Virus record (IMG/VR): IMGVR_UViG_3300009788_000061
Coordinates: 1 to 42,786 of that record
DNA from: a virus
DNA: 42,786 bases
Direction: 5' to 3' (one strand)
A program made the translations under genes and the position numbers. Below the pieces are notes generated by a model. It saw only the letters and a list, made by a program, of their open reading frames with translations. It was not told the DNA's origin and ran no database searches. Shown one piece after another: positions 6,940 to 14,342 of the stretch (its first letter is position 1; each line of letters begins with the position of its first letter).

Positions 6940-8500
6940 ACAGGCGAGGCTGGAACGTGCGCGGCGGGAGAAGGCGCGGCGGGATATATTCAACTTCACT
7001 AAATACACTTTCCGAGCCTATAAGCGGGAAAACTGGCATCATAAGACCACCAGCGACTTTATTCAGAGAGGTATCGAAAAGGAACTTCTCAGACTGATGA
7101 TTTTCGCTCCTCCCAGACATATGAAGACGGAGAGCATGCAGCGAGGCTTCTCTTATGCGATTGGGCAAGATCATGATCTGAAACTCATCATGACGGCCTA
7201 CGGAGGCGACAAGGCTCATAAAATCTCCAATCAGATCAAAACGAATGTCAACGACGAGCCGTTTTTTAAAGTGTTTCCCAAGTTTCCCGGCATTAAGGGC
7301 CTGAATAAAATAAACAATTGGTCACTGGGAGATGAACACCGAGGAGAGGTATTGGCGGCGGGCGTGAACGGTCCTATCACCGGCGAGGGCTTCAATATCG
7401 GATATATCGATGATCCGGTGAAAACTCGTGCTGAGGCTGAAAGCCCAGCCTATCAGGAAAAAACATACGAATGGTACGGGGAAACATTCCTGACGCGGCA
7501 AGACGAGATGGACTCGGCCATTTTCATCACCAATACGCGCTGGAATAGAAAGGATCTCTGCGGCAAAATATTGGCGGAGGACGGGATCGCGACGTATAAC
7601 GGACGAATACCCGAAGATGGTTGTCCTGAATGGAATGGAGATCCAGCCGGCATCTGGCATATCCTTTGCCTGGTGGCGGAGATGGACGAAGCCTCCTGGG
7701 ACTGGCGACACCCTGACGATCCTCGTCAGATTGGGGAAGCCCTCTGGCCGGAGAGGTTTCCAATGCATTTTTTGGAGCAATTCAAGAAAAACAAATACAA
7801 CTGGGCGTCAAACTATCAACAGAGGCCGCAGGCGAAGGGCGGAAACCTCATCAACCGCACTTGGTTCGGTGTCGTGGATAAAATGCCTCCCGGTGCTAAA
7901 ATCATCCGCTTCTGGGATTTTGCGGGCACTCCCAAGTCCTCCACTAAAAAAAACGATCCTGATTTCACGGCTGGCAGTCTGGTTGGCTTCAAGGACGAAA
8001 AACTGTACATAGGGGACGTGGTAGCCACCAGAGACACGCCGTTCGAGGTTGAAAAACTCGTCAAACAGACCGCATTGCTGGACGATAGTAAGTATGGACA
8101 AGTCCGGCAATATTGGGAGGAGGAAGGCGGCGCGAGCGGCAAACATAGCTCAGCGCATTATAATCAGCTCCTGTCGGCTCATTGGCGAGAACCATACCGA
8201 GTCGGCAAAAACAAAGAATTTTACATTGATCTCCTGGCCAACAAAGCGGAGGCCGAAGAGGTTTTCCTGGTCGATGGCAAATGGCTGCATGAAGTTCATG
8301 ATGGCAATACATTCCTGGACGAAGCGGAGGAATATCCGAAAGGGCGTCATGATGACAGAATAGACTCGGCGGCGAAGGGCTGCTATATTCACACGGGCGA
8401 TCCACCGACGCTTGCCGACGCGCTGGAAACGGCGATAAAAAGAGGAGATAAACAATTGCTGGGGATAGGTAAATCTTCTCATCTGAGATTAATCGGATAG
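6917..8500 (+). CDS. terL: terminase large subunit (ATPase/nuclease)
   Basis: This 527-aa motor protein packages DNA into proheads. The ATPase half has a Walker A-type loop APPRHMKTE (64-72, with Met where Gly is usual), Walker B IGYIDD (161-166) and a coupling motif ITNTRWNR (204-211). The nuclease half begins near RFWDFAGT (Asp334) and continues with NDPDFTAG (Asp349) and a late acidic RHDDRIDS motif. I use a TTG start at 6917 because GAGGGAGAAG lies just upstream and the next residues read naturally; it overlaps the small subunit by 23 bases. Length and motifs match phage large terminases of the PPRHGKSE type. Confidence 0.93.
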   Translation: MNRKQLIKQARLERARREKARRDIFNFTKYTFRAYKRENWHHKTTSDFIQRGIEKELLRLMIFAPPRHMKTESMQRGFSYAIGQDHDLKLIMTAYGGDKAHKISNQIKTNVNDEPFFKVFPKFPGIKGLNKINNWSLGDEHRGEVLAAGVNGPITGEGFNIGYIDDPVKTRAEAESPAYQEKTYEWYGETFLTRQDEMDSAIFITNTRWNRKDLCGKILAEDGIATYNGRIPEDGCPEWNGDPAGIWHILCLVAEMDEASWDWRHPDDPRQIGEALWPERFPMHFLEQFKKNKYNWASNYQQRPQAKGGNLINRTWFGVVDKMPPGAKIIRFWDFAGTPKSSTKKNDPDFTAGSLVGFKDEKLYIGDVVATRDTPFEVEKLVKQTALLDDSKYGQVRQYWEEEGGASGKHSSAHYNQLLSAHWREPYRVGKNKEFYIDLLANKAEAEEVFLVDGKWLHEVHDGNTFLDEAEEYPKGRHDDRIDSAAKGCYIHTGDPPTLADALETAIKRGDKQLLGIGKSSHLRLIG

Positions 8501-8535
8501 ATTTTATAAAAAGTTGGTGTTATTTATGAGAGGCG

Positions 8536-8564
8536 GGCGGGAGCCCCGCCGGAGCGGGGAAAGT
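8536..8564 (-). repeat. degenerate CRISPR-repeat-like hairpin
   Basis: The 16-bp core CCCCGCCGGAGCGGGG (8544-8559) has the same stem, loop size and following AA as the better match at 8590-8618. The outer bases have diverged. The core-to-core distance is 53 bp, so a spacer-like stretch of 25 bp would lie between the two, shorter than the 32-33 bp usual for type I-E. Confidence 0.4.
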
Positions 8565-8589
8565 TCAGCGGTTTAAGTAATAGATACAC

Positions 8590-8618
8590 GGTTCATCCCC
8601 GCTGGTGCGGGGAACTTT
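8590..8618 (-). CRISPR. solitary type I-E-like CRISPR repeat
   Basis: On the plus strand this reads CGGTTCATCCCCGC then TGGTGCGGGGAACTT. It differs at three of 29 positions from the reverse complement of the E. coli type I-E repeat as I recall it, and keeps the GC stem and the 8-base handle region ATGAACCG on the minus strand. No cas gene is present. It lies between convergent terL and a decayed gene. The hairpin is followed by a T-rich stretch, so it could also act as a terminator for terL. Repeat mimics on phages can act as RNA anti-CRISPRs; whether this one does is untested. Confidence 0.45.
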
Positions 8619-8634
8619 TCCGGTTTTTTTGGTA

Positions 8635-9209
8635 TTAATCATCCTCCGAGTATCTCAAATTAAAATAGGATTTCAGTTCTTTTATAAGCCTGTTTTCAGT
8701 ATCGGCGTATTGTTTTTTCATTTTATCCAATGCCTGGAACGTGGGTTGCGGAAACTTTGCCAGACGTCCGTGGGTATTTCCTGCACCGGTTTAAATAGTA
8801 CCGTGTAAGCCCACTTCGGAGTGGTCGAGACTACCAAACAATAACTGTCTAGTTCGTAATATTCGCGGTTTTTTTCGATGATTGTTTTTTGATCTTTTTT
8901 AGTGAGGTTGTCCCATTTTGGATTCTGGGACAACTTTTCAAGACTCCCCTGAACATCGACACTAGCTCTGAATGTTTCATTCGGGTGTAAGAGCGCGTGA
9001 AGCAACAAAAGATTCGGATCTTTTATATACGTTACTCCCGCTTCGCCTTCCGCGAAATCCGTCGAAATAATTTTCAGTTTCGGCCAGATCCGGAAGGGTT
9101 GCTTTTTTGTATATCTGCATCGGAATTGTTTCAGCCAGCGGACAATATGTCGCCGGTGAGCTGTTGCGGATTTCGCGGAGGCTGGTATACTCAGTGCACG
9201 TAACATCAA
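8635..9209 (-). pseudogene. decayed gene with apparent frameshifts
   Basis: The longest open frame (9209-8718, 163 aa, TTG/ATG start) looks natural only in its middle, from about DFAEGEAGVTYIKDPN to PTDVWQ. Its N-terminal 45 residues are Arg-rich and off-frame in character, while an overlapping frame reads YTSLREIRNSSPATYCPL and IPMQIYKKATLPDLAE. Its last ten residues also look off-frame: another frame reads FPQPTFQALDKMKKQY and continues to a stop at 8635. At least two frameshifts would be needed to restore one protein of about 190 aa. I do not recognise the family. Sequencing error is possible but would need two events. Confidence 0.5.
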
Positions 9210-9255
9210 ATCATATGAATGTTTTTCCTACCGAACACACTGAAAATAAATCAAT

Positions 9256-10761
9256 ATGCCGCCTCCAATCGTAGACGCTAAAGGGAATCCTTATTATCGC
9301 GATGAGAACGGTGAATACCGCGCTGACGGCTATTTTAATCCGGATACAGGCTATGGCGGTGCGGATGACAGCATTGATAATACTCAGTTTGCTCCTTCGC
9401 CCCAGCTCGATCAGAATGAGCTATCCGCTCAGTATGAAAGCAACTGGGTAGTGTCGCGGGGGATTGAAGCTCCGGTCAATGATCGATTGTCGAAGGGGAT
9501 TCTTTTTATTACAAATGATGATGCATCAGGTAATCGGAGACGACAACTCAAAAAACTTGACGTTGATATTAAAAAAATAGCGATGTGGAATCATTACCTG
9601 GAAGCTGCGTATTGGGATCGGCTTTACGGTGGTTCGATTATTTATTTCGATTATGGAGATGATAATGATTTCGGGATTGATCTGGATTCGCGAGGAGTTA
9701 AAGTCAAAAGGAGTGTTAATTTCGACATTAAAGAATCGCAGCGCGGTATCCCTAACAAAGTCTGGGTTGTCGACCGTTGGTTTGCATTTCCCGCATCGTA
9801 TTATCTCCCTGAAATTCACGGATACGACCATCCGAAACTGGGAGAACCAGAGATCTATTCGCTGACGCTTTTTACTACCGGTTATGCTCGGGTGGTTTTC
9901 GCGCATGAATCACGTTGCATAATTTTCAAGGGATTACCGCTTTCGATTCGTCAAAGAGCAGCGAATCATATGTGGGGCAATTCTGTTCTTCAGCGTGTAA
10001 ATGACGCGGTGAAATATTTCGGAATCAGCATGAAGGCCATGGCTGATACGTTTGAAGACTTTAATTATAAAAGTCTTCAAATAGAGAATTTACAGGAACT
10101 GATAGAGAAAGGGGCCTGGGAGGTCATCGGCAAAATGATTGGCATGGCCGCGAAAAACGCTCACAATCAAAATATTGGCATTCATGGCGGGGAAACAAAG
10201 CTGTTAAAACAAGCAACGACGGTGACGGGCTTGCCCCAGATGGCGCAAATTATGACGAATGTTGTTTGCGGAGCTTGGAATATTCCCTATTCGAGATTTT
10301 TTTCGGCGGAAGGTGGAGCCTTGGCCGGGACTGCGGCGGAAACCGACGTCAAAAACTATCACGAGAGTCTGCGTTTCGATCAGGAACATAAGGATCGTTC
10401 ACGTTTGGAAAAGATGATCTGGCTTTTGGGATATGATCCGGAAGACTTTCCTTTCCTTTTTCCACCGCTCAAGGATTTGGATTTGAAAGAGCGAGTGGAA
10501 GCTGAAAAAAGCAAAGTTGAGATGTACCAAATGGCTATAGACGCCAATATGATTCACCCGGATGAGGCCGCAATATCGATGTGGTCGACTCCGGAGGCGA
10601 ATTTGGAGCAGACTATAATTGATTTTGACGGGCGGGAGAGTATGGAGCCTGATGATGAGGAAACGGAGCTGGCGGAAGATCCTTCCTCGGAAGAGGACGA
10701 AAAGCGGACGGATATGAAAAAAGAGGATACGCCAACAATTTTTAAAGTGATCATAAAATAG
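9256..10761 (+). CDS. portal protein (DUF1073-like)
   Basis: This 501-aa protein follows terminase, as portals do. The pattern fits the DUF1073 portal family: an early segment about a displaced helix (YESNWVVSRGIEAPVNDRLSKG), then WNHYLEAAYWDRLYGGSIIY, a central region on a stem helix, and the late block WNIPYSRFFSAEGGALAGTA followed by YHESLRFDQEH. The C-terminal 60 residues are acidic and probably disordered. Portals form the dodecameric gate for DNA. Some database relatives are labelled by an Acb1 anti-CBASS domain fused to this family; I see no such added domain. The normally adjacent Mu F-like gene is displaced by 4.7 kb of inserted genes. Confidence 0.82.
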   Translation: MPPPIVDAKGNPYYRDENGEYRADGYFNPDTGYGGADDSIDNTQFAPSPQLDQNELSAQYESNWVVSRGIEAPVNDRLSKGILFITNDDASGNRRRQLKKLDVDIKKIAMWNHYLEAAYWDRLYGGSIIYFDYGDDNDFGIDLDSRGVKVKRSVNFDIKESQRGIPNKVWVVDRWFAFPASYYLPEIHGYDHPKLGEPEIYSLTLFTTGYARVVFAHESRCIIFKGLPLSIRQRAANHMWGNSVLQRVNDAVKYFGISMKAMADTFEDFNYKSLQIENLQELIEKGAWEVIGKMIGMAAKNAHNQNIGIHGGETKLLKQATTVTGLPQMAQIMTNVVCGAWNIPYSRFFSAEGGALAGTAAETDVKNYHESLRFDQEHKDRSRLEKMIWLLGYDPEDFPFLFPPLKDLDLKERVEAEKSKVEMYQMAIDANMIHPDEAAISMWSTPEANLEQTIIDFDGRESMEPDDEETELAEDPSSEEDEKRTDMKKEDTPTIFKVIIK

Positions 10762-10772
10762 ATATACTGTTA

Positions 10773-10788
10773 GTAATTATTATTACTG
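10773..10788. repeat. 16-mer repeat, copy B (inverted)
   Basis: GTAATTATTATTACTG, the reverse complement of the other three copies, 11 bp after the portal stop codon. With copy C at 10931 it forms an inverted pair flanking about 140 bp of AT-rich DNA in which I see no gene. Confidence 0.7.
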
Positions 10789-10930
10789 ACCACTTCTTGT
10801 TTTAGGCACTCTCTGATATTGTTCGCTTTTCTTATACTTTTCATTAGAATAAAGGTCTGTGATTTTATTGTTTTTAAATATTTTTTTTGGTCGGTGATTT
10901 CGTTTTAACGAAGTGGAACACGGAGGCGTT

Positions 10931-10946
10931 CAGTAATAATAATTAC
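10931..10946. repeat. 16-mer repeat, copy C
   Basis: CAGTAATAATAATTAC, 12 bp before the ATG at 10959. It is in the same orientation as copy D (13197), and the 2.27-kb repeat-to-repeat span holds five genes including a tyrosine recombinase. Confidence 0.7.
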
Positions 10947-10958
10947 ACACAAAATGTT

Positions 10959-11138
10959 ATGGGTGAAGAAAACGCGAAGGCTTGTCTTGAATGCGGGGCT
11001 ATGTTCGAGCTTACATCTGACAAAGAAAAGAGCGTGAAGGAGCGTCAGAGGCTTTTTCCTGACACCGCTGAGGCTTTGGAGCAGGAATTGATTTGTTGCG
11101 AGGATTGTGCAATTCCAAAGATGATAGATTTGTTATGA
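10959..11138 (+). CDS. small zinc-ribbon-like protein (59 aa)
   Basis: I start the gene at ATG 10959 (MGEENAKACLECG) because upstream in-frame codons cross the 16-mer repeat. It has a CLEC pair near residues 9-12 and a CCEDC cluster near 48-52, spaced as in small zinc-binding modules. A charged helix lies between. The last codons overlap the next gene's start (ATGA), implying coupled translation. No known family recognised. It is the first gene of the segment bounded by repeats C and D. Confidence 0.55.
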   Translation: MGEENAKACLECGAMFELTSDKEKSVKERQRLFPDTAEALEQELICCEDCAIPKMIDLL

Positions 11139-11416
11139 AATATCAAGAAATCGCTTGGACGGAAATGCGGCCGGATGTGTATGGCGGAGATACATGCGAT
11201 AAAATTATACCGCAGTTCTGTAATTTTTCCGATGGGGATAAAGACGAGGATACATCAGACGATGTCACCTTTCTTGCTAAGAATTTTCCCGCTGGAACTA
11301 AAATTACAGTTAAAGTTCCCGAGTGTCCAAAGTGCCAAATGGACGCAATGCTTTGTCAGGAATTAGGAGATTGTGACTTTGATTGGAAAAAATGGACCGA
11401 AGAAAACTATTCGTAA
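11135..11416 (+). CDS. small Cys-containing hypothetical protein (93 aa)
   Basis: It starts at ATG 11135, overlapping the previous stop. The product is acidic (a DGDKDEDTSDD-like stretch near the middle) and contains CPKC plus scattered Cys residues (Cys near 20, 28 and in MLCQELGDC), suggesting a metal site. No signal peptide or membrane helix is seen. The pairing with another Cys-rich small gene suggests a joint accessory function. Family not recognised. Confidence 0.5.
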   Translation: MKYQEIAWTEMRPDVYGGDTCDKIIPQFCNFSDGDKDEDTSDDVTFLAKNFPAGTKITVKVPECPKCQMDAMLCQELGDCDFDWKKWTEENYS

Positions 11417-11417
11417 T

Positions 11418-11870
11418 ATGAAATTTTTAGGACATGCTGTCGGGGCTGGCGTCGTAGGGATCATCGCGACGGCGTTGACGTTGGAGGCAGGGAATTCTTT
11501 GAGGATGGCGGCGGAAATTGGTGGCGTATTATGGCTGGGTGGTCAAGTTCCTGATTTGGATATAGCATCAATCCCCGCGAAATGGTTTGGCAGACTGGGC
11601 TTCTTGGCGGCGGGACTATTGTTCGGTTACGGTTTTTTAGCGCGAGAGCATGGCGCGATTGCAATTAGCGCGGTAATCGGACTGATGGCCTTGCTGCTGA
11701 TGGCCATACAGCATCGGGGGCCGTTGCATAAATACTGGTTGCCGGCTGCATGTGTTTTTATGAGCCTTTTTCAGGGAAATTCTTTGATGATGGCCTTCGG
11801 ACTCGGAATTATAGTGCATCTGATGCTTGATAAAATCTTTCCCTGGCAATTCAGAGGTTGGTGGCTTTGA
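11418..11870 (+). CDS. membrane protein, YdjM/DUF457-type metal-dependent hydrolase family
   Basis: From ATG 11418 the 150-aa product is largely membrane-embedded, with four or so hydrophobic helices. It carries the sequence marks of the YdjM/DUF457 family: GHAVGAG near the N-terminus, QVPDLDIAS and HRGPLHKYW. The His and Asp residues are those expected to bind metal. The family is annotated as inner-membrane metal-dependent hydrolases of poorly known function, some SOS-regulated. Here it lies in the accessory segment between portal and Mu F-like genes. The activity in this phage is unknown. Confidence 0.72.
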   Translation: MKFLGHAVGAGVVGIIATALTLEAGNSLRMAAEIGGVLWLGGQVPDLDIASIPAKWFGRLGFLAAGLLFGYGFLAREHGAIAISAVIGLMALLLMAIQHRGPLHKYWLPAACVFMSLFQGNSLMMAFGLGIIVHLMLDKIFPWQFRGWWL

Positions 11871-11873
11871 GCA

Positions 11874-12188
11874 TTAAAATGCCCATTGCCCGTCTTTGTT
11901 TAGGTCAATAGGCGCGGCCGGACGTTTTTCTGGAAGTGGCGCGGCCTCGACTTTATCACACCGTTTTTCAACTATTGTTATTTTATTGTCGCCTCGGTAA
12001 TAAAATCCTTGTTGAAATTCGTCTGATGTTACGGGCGTGGGAATACTATATTTCCACCATGTTGCGTTTTTTGATATACTCAAAGCGGCGTCTAGATCTT
12101 GGCAAACTATTCTCGCCCCAGTCTGGGAACTTTCTAAAACCGCTTTAAATGTTGCCCCTAATTTTTCTTTAAAAAATATTGGTTTCAT
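11874..12188 (-). CDS. hypothetical protein (104 aa)
   Basis: It starts at ATG 12188, directly after the recombinase stop (TAAATG), so it is expressed with that gene. The product is a small soluble protein with a Trp pair (TWWKYSIPTP) and a Pro-rich C-terminal part (PLPEKRPAAPIDL). No helix-turn-helix or other motif is evident. By position it could be a recombination directionality factor, but nothing in the sequence supports that directly. It converges with the DUF457-type gene. Confidence 0.45.
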   Translation of the reverse strand: MKPIFFKEKLGATFKAVLESSQTGARIVCQDLDAALSISKNATWWKYSIPTPVTSDEFQQGFYYRGDNKITIVEKRCDKVEAAPLPEKRPAAPIDLNKDGQWAF

Positions 12189-13133
12189 TTATACCTTTGT
12201 CTTTAAAATTGAACTTACCGGAATAACCTGTTTGGAATAATCGTAATATTGACGCATTGTCTGAGTGCTTTTATGCAGAGTGGCGTTGAGCACTTCCGTC
12301 AGCGAATCCTCGCGTTCGGCGGCCCATCTGATAAAGCTGGCGCGAAAACTCATGAAGCTGATCGAATCATCAATTCCCACTTGGCGGGCGTGAACTTTCA
12401 GCGTTTTGTTCATGACCTGCGGATGAATTGTAAAAAGAGGCTCGTCGGGATCCTTGGTTCCTCTGAAGTTCTTGAGAATTTTTTTCAGCTCCGGAATCAG
12501 TTCCAACTCATTTTTCCATTGCGCTTTCCTGATCACGATTCTGTTGTTCTTAAAGTCCACGTCATTCCAGACCACATTTTTGCATTCAGCGAAAGTGCGT
12601 CCTCCTCCCATGACGGCCAGACATGCCAGCGGGCGGACTTGCGGATTTTTGGCATGTTTTAACTGTTCCTTGAGCTTTTTCCATTCTTCTATTGTGATAG
12701 TCGGGGCTGAACTGCGAATTGCCTCTTGATCCGGATTCTTGTATTTTAGTGCCGGGACAACAGGTAAAATCCAGGCTTGAGTTTCCGCCAGGTGATTGAG
12801 AAAATTTTGAATAGTGCTGATTCTACGCCGCAGCGTCCGGGAACTGTCGCCGGCGTTGCTTCTTTGAGTCATAAACATCTGGCACAAATCATTGAGTTTG
12901 GACAGTGACTCAACGGCTAGGTCATTCAGTGTTTTAATACTATGCTCTGTTAAAAAAGTTAAAAACTTCTTCAGATCGTTTTTTTTGGCGGTTCTGGTCT
13001 CGGCTTTAGAAAAATTATCTTTTATGTAAATCGACGCGAATGTTGTTAAAGAGGTCAGCGTTATTAACTTTTCTTCAGGCGTTTCAATTAAACAGTTCTG
13101 AAAATCATAAACTTCTTCTTCAGCATTGTTCAT
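12189..13133 (-). CDS. tyrosine recombinase, atypical active site
   Basis: This 314-aa protein has a core-binding domain (about 27-125, SAM-like helical) and a catalytic domain. I can place the first catalytic Arg in GGGRTFAE (R179), Lys in RKAQWKNE (K203), the second Arg in MSFRAS (R264), the last His in LHKST (H287) and the Tyr in RQYYDYS (Y296 or Y297). The usual HxxR box reads MSFR, so its His is replaced by Met, and the GHxx box is weak. It may still be active, as this His varies in the family. It starts 63 bp from 16-mer copy D, as expected if a recombination site lay beside the recombinase. Confidence 0.82.
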   Translation of the reverse strand: MNNAEEEVYDFQNCLIETPEEKLITLTSLTTFASIYIKDNFSKAETRTAKKNDLKKFLTFLTEHSIKTLNDLAVESLSKLNDLCQMFMTQRSNAGDSSRTLRRRISTIQNFLNHLAETQAWILPVVPALKYKNPDQEAIRSSAPTITIEEWKKLKEQLKHAKNPQVRPLACLAVMGGGRTFAECKNVVWNDVDFKNNRIVIRKAQWKNELELIPELKKILKNFRGTKDPDEPLFTIHPQVMNKTLKVHARQVGIDDSISFMSFRASFIRWAAEREDSLTEVLNATLHKSTQTMRQYYDYSKQVIPVSSILKTKV

Positions 13134-13196
13134 TTTATTTTTTATCAGAATAAGTTGCAGGGACTTTGTTTTTCAGGAATACTTGCCGTAGTGGCT

Positions 13197-13212
13197 CAGT
13201 AATAATAATTAC
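13197..13212. repeat. 16-mer repeat, copy D
   Basis: CAGTAATAATAATTAC in the 119-bp gap between the divergent recombinase (start 13133) and fibre-like gene (start 13253). It is the distal bound of the recombinase-bearing segment that begins at copy C. Confidence 0.7.
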
Positions 13213-13252
13213 ATAAATCGTAATTTATCGCAATCGTTTAGAGGAATCAAAA

Positions 13253-14341
13253 ATGAGTAAAAATCAGAAAGAGCTTGTTTTATCGTCTGAAGCAATACAC
13301 GCGATTGCTCAGGAAGCTGTCAACATATTAAAAAAACAGCTTCTGCTGGATGATCAGATTGAAATCGCTCCAGATCAATTGAATCAGCTGGCGGAGAAAA
13401 TTTCTTCGCGCATGGACGCGACTGTCGATTATGACAAGATTAGACATCAGTTCAAAAATTATGAACTGACGGATCAGGACCGAGTAGATATAGCTGAAAA
13501 AGCCTTGTTGGATCTGGATTTATCGGACGATATCAGGGCCACGCTGGCGCGGAGCTTTGTTTCTAAATCGTTCTTTAATGAAAAAATCGGGGCGTTGAGG
13601 CAATTCGTCCAGGACAACAAAGTCCGAAAAATCACTGCGGGCATTTCCGGAAAGGAGATGATTGCGGAAATCAATAAAGTCCTGGGGACTGATTGGCAGG
13701 ACGGTGGAGGAGGAGACGTCGTCAGCGTGGATGGTCGTGTTGGAGTAGTGACTCTGGGTGATCTTTATGAGCTTGTTTTCGCAAAAAACACAGCTTTTAA
13801 TAAAGACTTTGGCAGCGGAGCTGGCGACGTGGCCGAAGGTTCACTTTTAGCTGCGAAAATAACCGGGCCTGGTTCTTCAACTGTTGATCAGATAGCGATC
13901 GCGTCGGATGTCAATGGTAATGTCAGTTTTTCTCCTGTCACTATTGATCCATCAACCAGAAAAATGGCGGGCTTGGGGGTTACAGAGCAGGACGGAACTC
14001 TTTATCTGAAAACAAATCAATTCGTCAGGTGGACGACTACCGGGCTATCTGGCGGGACAATAAAAGGCGATATGTTTGTAGATACAAATTCTTTTTTGTA
14101 TCTTCGAATCGGCACTAATGTCAAAATATCGATATCTAGTACTGGGTTGGTCACTGTGACTAACGATATGAAAGTTAGTCAAAATTTAGACGTGATCGGT
14201 GAACTGGATGTGTCCGGCAGTTTATTTACAAATAGCCCCAGCGGGGCAACGCAGGCGGCGGCGGGCGCGGCGGCGGGCGAGGAGTGGATTACATCAGGGC
14301 ATGCAACTTTGCCCGATAATGTAAAAATGATAGGAGTTTAA
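13253..14341 (+). CDS. fibre-like or virion surface protein
   Basis: This 362-aa protein has a GAGGAATC ribosome site before its ATG. The N-terminal 130 residues are helical and charged. A Gly-rich hinge (DGGGGDVVSVDGRVGVVTLGD, about 160-180) resembles linkers in tail fibres. The C-terminal half is beta-rich with short repeats. The final motif (DVIGELDVSG... to GATQAAAGAAAGEEW and HATLPDNVKMIGV) is a common end of phage fibre and appendage proteins. It lies between the two tyrosine recombinases in the middle of the head module, so it is probably a transferred gene. A head-attached fibre is possible. Receptor unknown. Confidence 0.6.
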   Translation: MSKNQKELVLSSEAIHAIAQEAVNILKKQLLLDDQIEIAPDQLNQLAEKISSRMDATVDYDKIRHQFKNYELTDQDRVDIAEKALLDLDLSDDIRATLARSFVSKSFFNEKIGALRQFVQDNKVRKITAGISGKEMIAEINKVLGTDWQDGGGGDVVSVDGRVGVVTLGDLYELVFAKNTAFNKDFGSGAGDVAEGSLLAAKITGPGSSTVDQIAIASDVNGNVSFSPVTIDPSTRKMAGLGVTEQDGTLYLKTNQFVRWTTTGLSGGTIKGDMFVDTNSFLYLRIGTNVKISISSTGLVTVTNDMKVSQNLDVIGELDVSGSLFTNSPSGATQAAAGAAAGEEWITSGHATLPDNVKMIGV

Positions 14342-14342
14342 A

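Noticed and set aside
7322-7780. Long minus-strand frames opposite terL
   Set aside because: They mirror the plus-strand codons, have no ribosome sites or protein-like motifs, and terL is strongly supported by its catalytic motifs.
8590-8640. The GC hairpin and T-rich tail only as the terL terminator
   Set aside because: Not fully rejected: it may terminate terL. A terminator alone does not explain the match to the outer bases and handle of the type I-E repeat, so the repeat interpretation is kept as a finding.
9256-10761. Anti-CBASS Acb1 function for the portal-type protein
   Set aside because: Some relatives carry that label because of a fused domain. I see no HxT-type phosphodiesterase motifs in this protein, so only the portal role is called.
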